From Gemmatimonadales bacterium (GTDB lineage Bacteria; Gemmatimonadota; Gemmatimonadetes; Gemmatimonadales; GWC2-71-9): DNA of 38,723 nucleotides. This document shows positions 38,163 through 38,723 of this stretch, in pieces. The number at the start of each line of letters is the position of its first letter. Within the stretch, counting starts at the first letter, position 1. A program made the position numbers and the translations under genes. The notes beneath the pieces are model-generated. The model was not told the DNA's origin and ran no database searches. It saw only the letters and a list, made by a program, of their open reading frames with translations. The stretch spans positions 1 to 38,723 of the forward strand of contig JACCSZ010000219.1 of the NCBI GenBank assembly GCA_013812695.1, given 5' to 3'.

Positions 38163-38226
38163 GGAAAGGGATGCCCAAAGCTAGGGGCGGCAGAATGGGA
38201 AGGCCAGCGCGGGAGCGGCCCGCGCC

Positions 38227-38723
38227 TTACGGCTTGACGAGCCCCACCAGCTCCGCCCACCCGTCCGCATCCAGACTCGCGCCACCCACCAGCACGCCGT
38301 CCAGCTCCGGCCGAGCCAGCAGCGCAAGCACGTTGCCGGCATTCACGCTGCCACCGTACAGGATCGGTACCCGGCCCCCCACGCCGCGCCGACCGATGCT
38401 GAATCGGATCAGCTCGTGCACCTGCGCGGCATCGTCGGGCGTCGCGTTCTTGCCTGTGCCGATGGCCCAGACCGGCTCGTACGCCACGACGACTTGTTCC
38501 CACCCGGCCGCAGGCACCTTGTCGAGGAGCGGCTCGAGCTGGCGCGTGATGATGTGTTCGGTGCGCCCACCTTCACGCTCGGCCAGCGTTTCGCCGACAC
38601 ACACGAGCGGGAGCAGTCCCGCCTTGAGCACCGCAGCCGTCTTCCGCGCCACCTGGTCGTGGGTCTCGCCGAACAGGTGCCGCCGCTCGGAGTGCCCGAC
38701 CAGGATCACGGCCGCGCCGGACT
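38227..38723 (-). CDS. tpiA: Triosephosphate isomerase (partial, N-terminus outside window)
   Basis: The last 165 residues of the glycolytic enzyme are visible; about 85 more should lie beyond the right edge. GHSERRHLFGE carries the catalytic histidine and AYEPVWAIGTGK the catalytic glutamate. YGGSVNAGN and GVLVGGASLDADG are the phosphate-binding loops. The stop at 38227 is 76 bases before the kinase start. Nothing unusual is seen in the visible part. Confidence 0.97.
   Translation of the reverse strand, partial: SGAAVILVGHSERRHLFGETHDQVARKTAAVLKAGLLPLVCVGETLAEREGGRTEHIITRQLEPLLDKVPAAGWEQVVVAYEPVWAIGTGKNATPDDAAQVHELIRFSIGRRGVGGRVPILYGGSVNAGNVLALLARPELDGVLVGGASLDADGWAELVGLVKP

Noticed and set aside
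35943-38237. Plus-strand open frame (about 764 codons) opposite the kinase gene
   Set aside because: Composition is typical of an antisense shadow; the kinase motifs on the other strand are unambiguous.

Overview
The window is GC-rich bacterial chromosome and looks like a member of the Gemmatimonadota or a close relative. The supporting signs are exported proteins whose signal peptides end in Ala-Gln, a large Ser/Thr kinase with membrane segments and a TPR-rich tail, paired M1 metallopeptidases, and aerobic respiratory genes (14-subunit-type complex I and a b558-type succinate dehydrogenase). This lineage call is an inference from gene style. No rRNA or tRNA gene is visible. Genes are tightly packed, often with 1-10 base overlaps, and long mirror reading frames opposite real genes are common, as expected at this GC content.

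Bases 1-11415 (minus strand) hold a complex I operon in the order nuoABCDEFGHIJKLM. The window edge cuts nuoM, and nuoN would lie beyond it. Almost all genes overlap or abut; the clear breaks are nuoB-nuoC and nuoG-nuoF, the second filled by an imperfect dispersed inverted repeat. Bases 11545-17817 (plus strand) hold dcd, then an M1 peptidase, a CHAD-CYTH protein and a second, paralogous M1 peptidase. A perfect 11-bp hairpin at 17839-17868 separates them from the convergent genes that follow.

Bases 17888-24747 (minus strand) hold mdh-sdhC-sdhA-sdhB, followed by a predicted outer-membrane beta-barrel gene and an LVIVD-type lipoprotein gene. This places two consecutive TCA-cycle steps in one transcription unit with two uncharacterised envelope proteins. 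Bases 24907-29177 (minus strand) hold secG, carA, an HU gene, and moaD-moaE-moaA-trmL. A diverging pgm follows at 29337-30980 (plus strand).

Bases 30981-31644 are a decayed accessory patch. It holds a ParE-like toxin remnant, a sequence with all the parts of an integron attC recombination site, a second isolated core site, and a truncated, frameshifted MFS transporter gene. Upstream of it on the minus strand (31655-38723) are fpg/nei, hutF, an argE-like M20 peptidase gene, a large Ser/Thr kinase gene and the 5'-truncated tpiA. The kinase and argE-like genes appear to lack ATG, GTG or TTG at the expected start; ATC and CTG are the best candidates. The most unusual points in the window are the attC-like site with broken neighbours, these non-canonical starts, the sdh operon with its envelope partners, and the reversed CHAD-CYTH protein set between two M1 peptidases.
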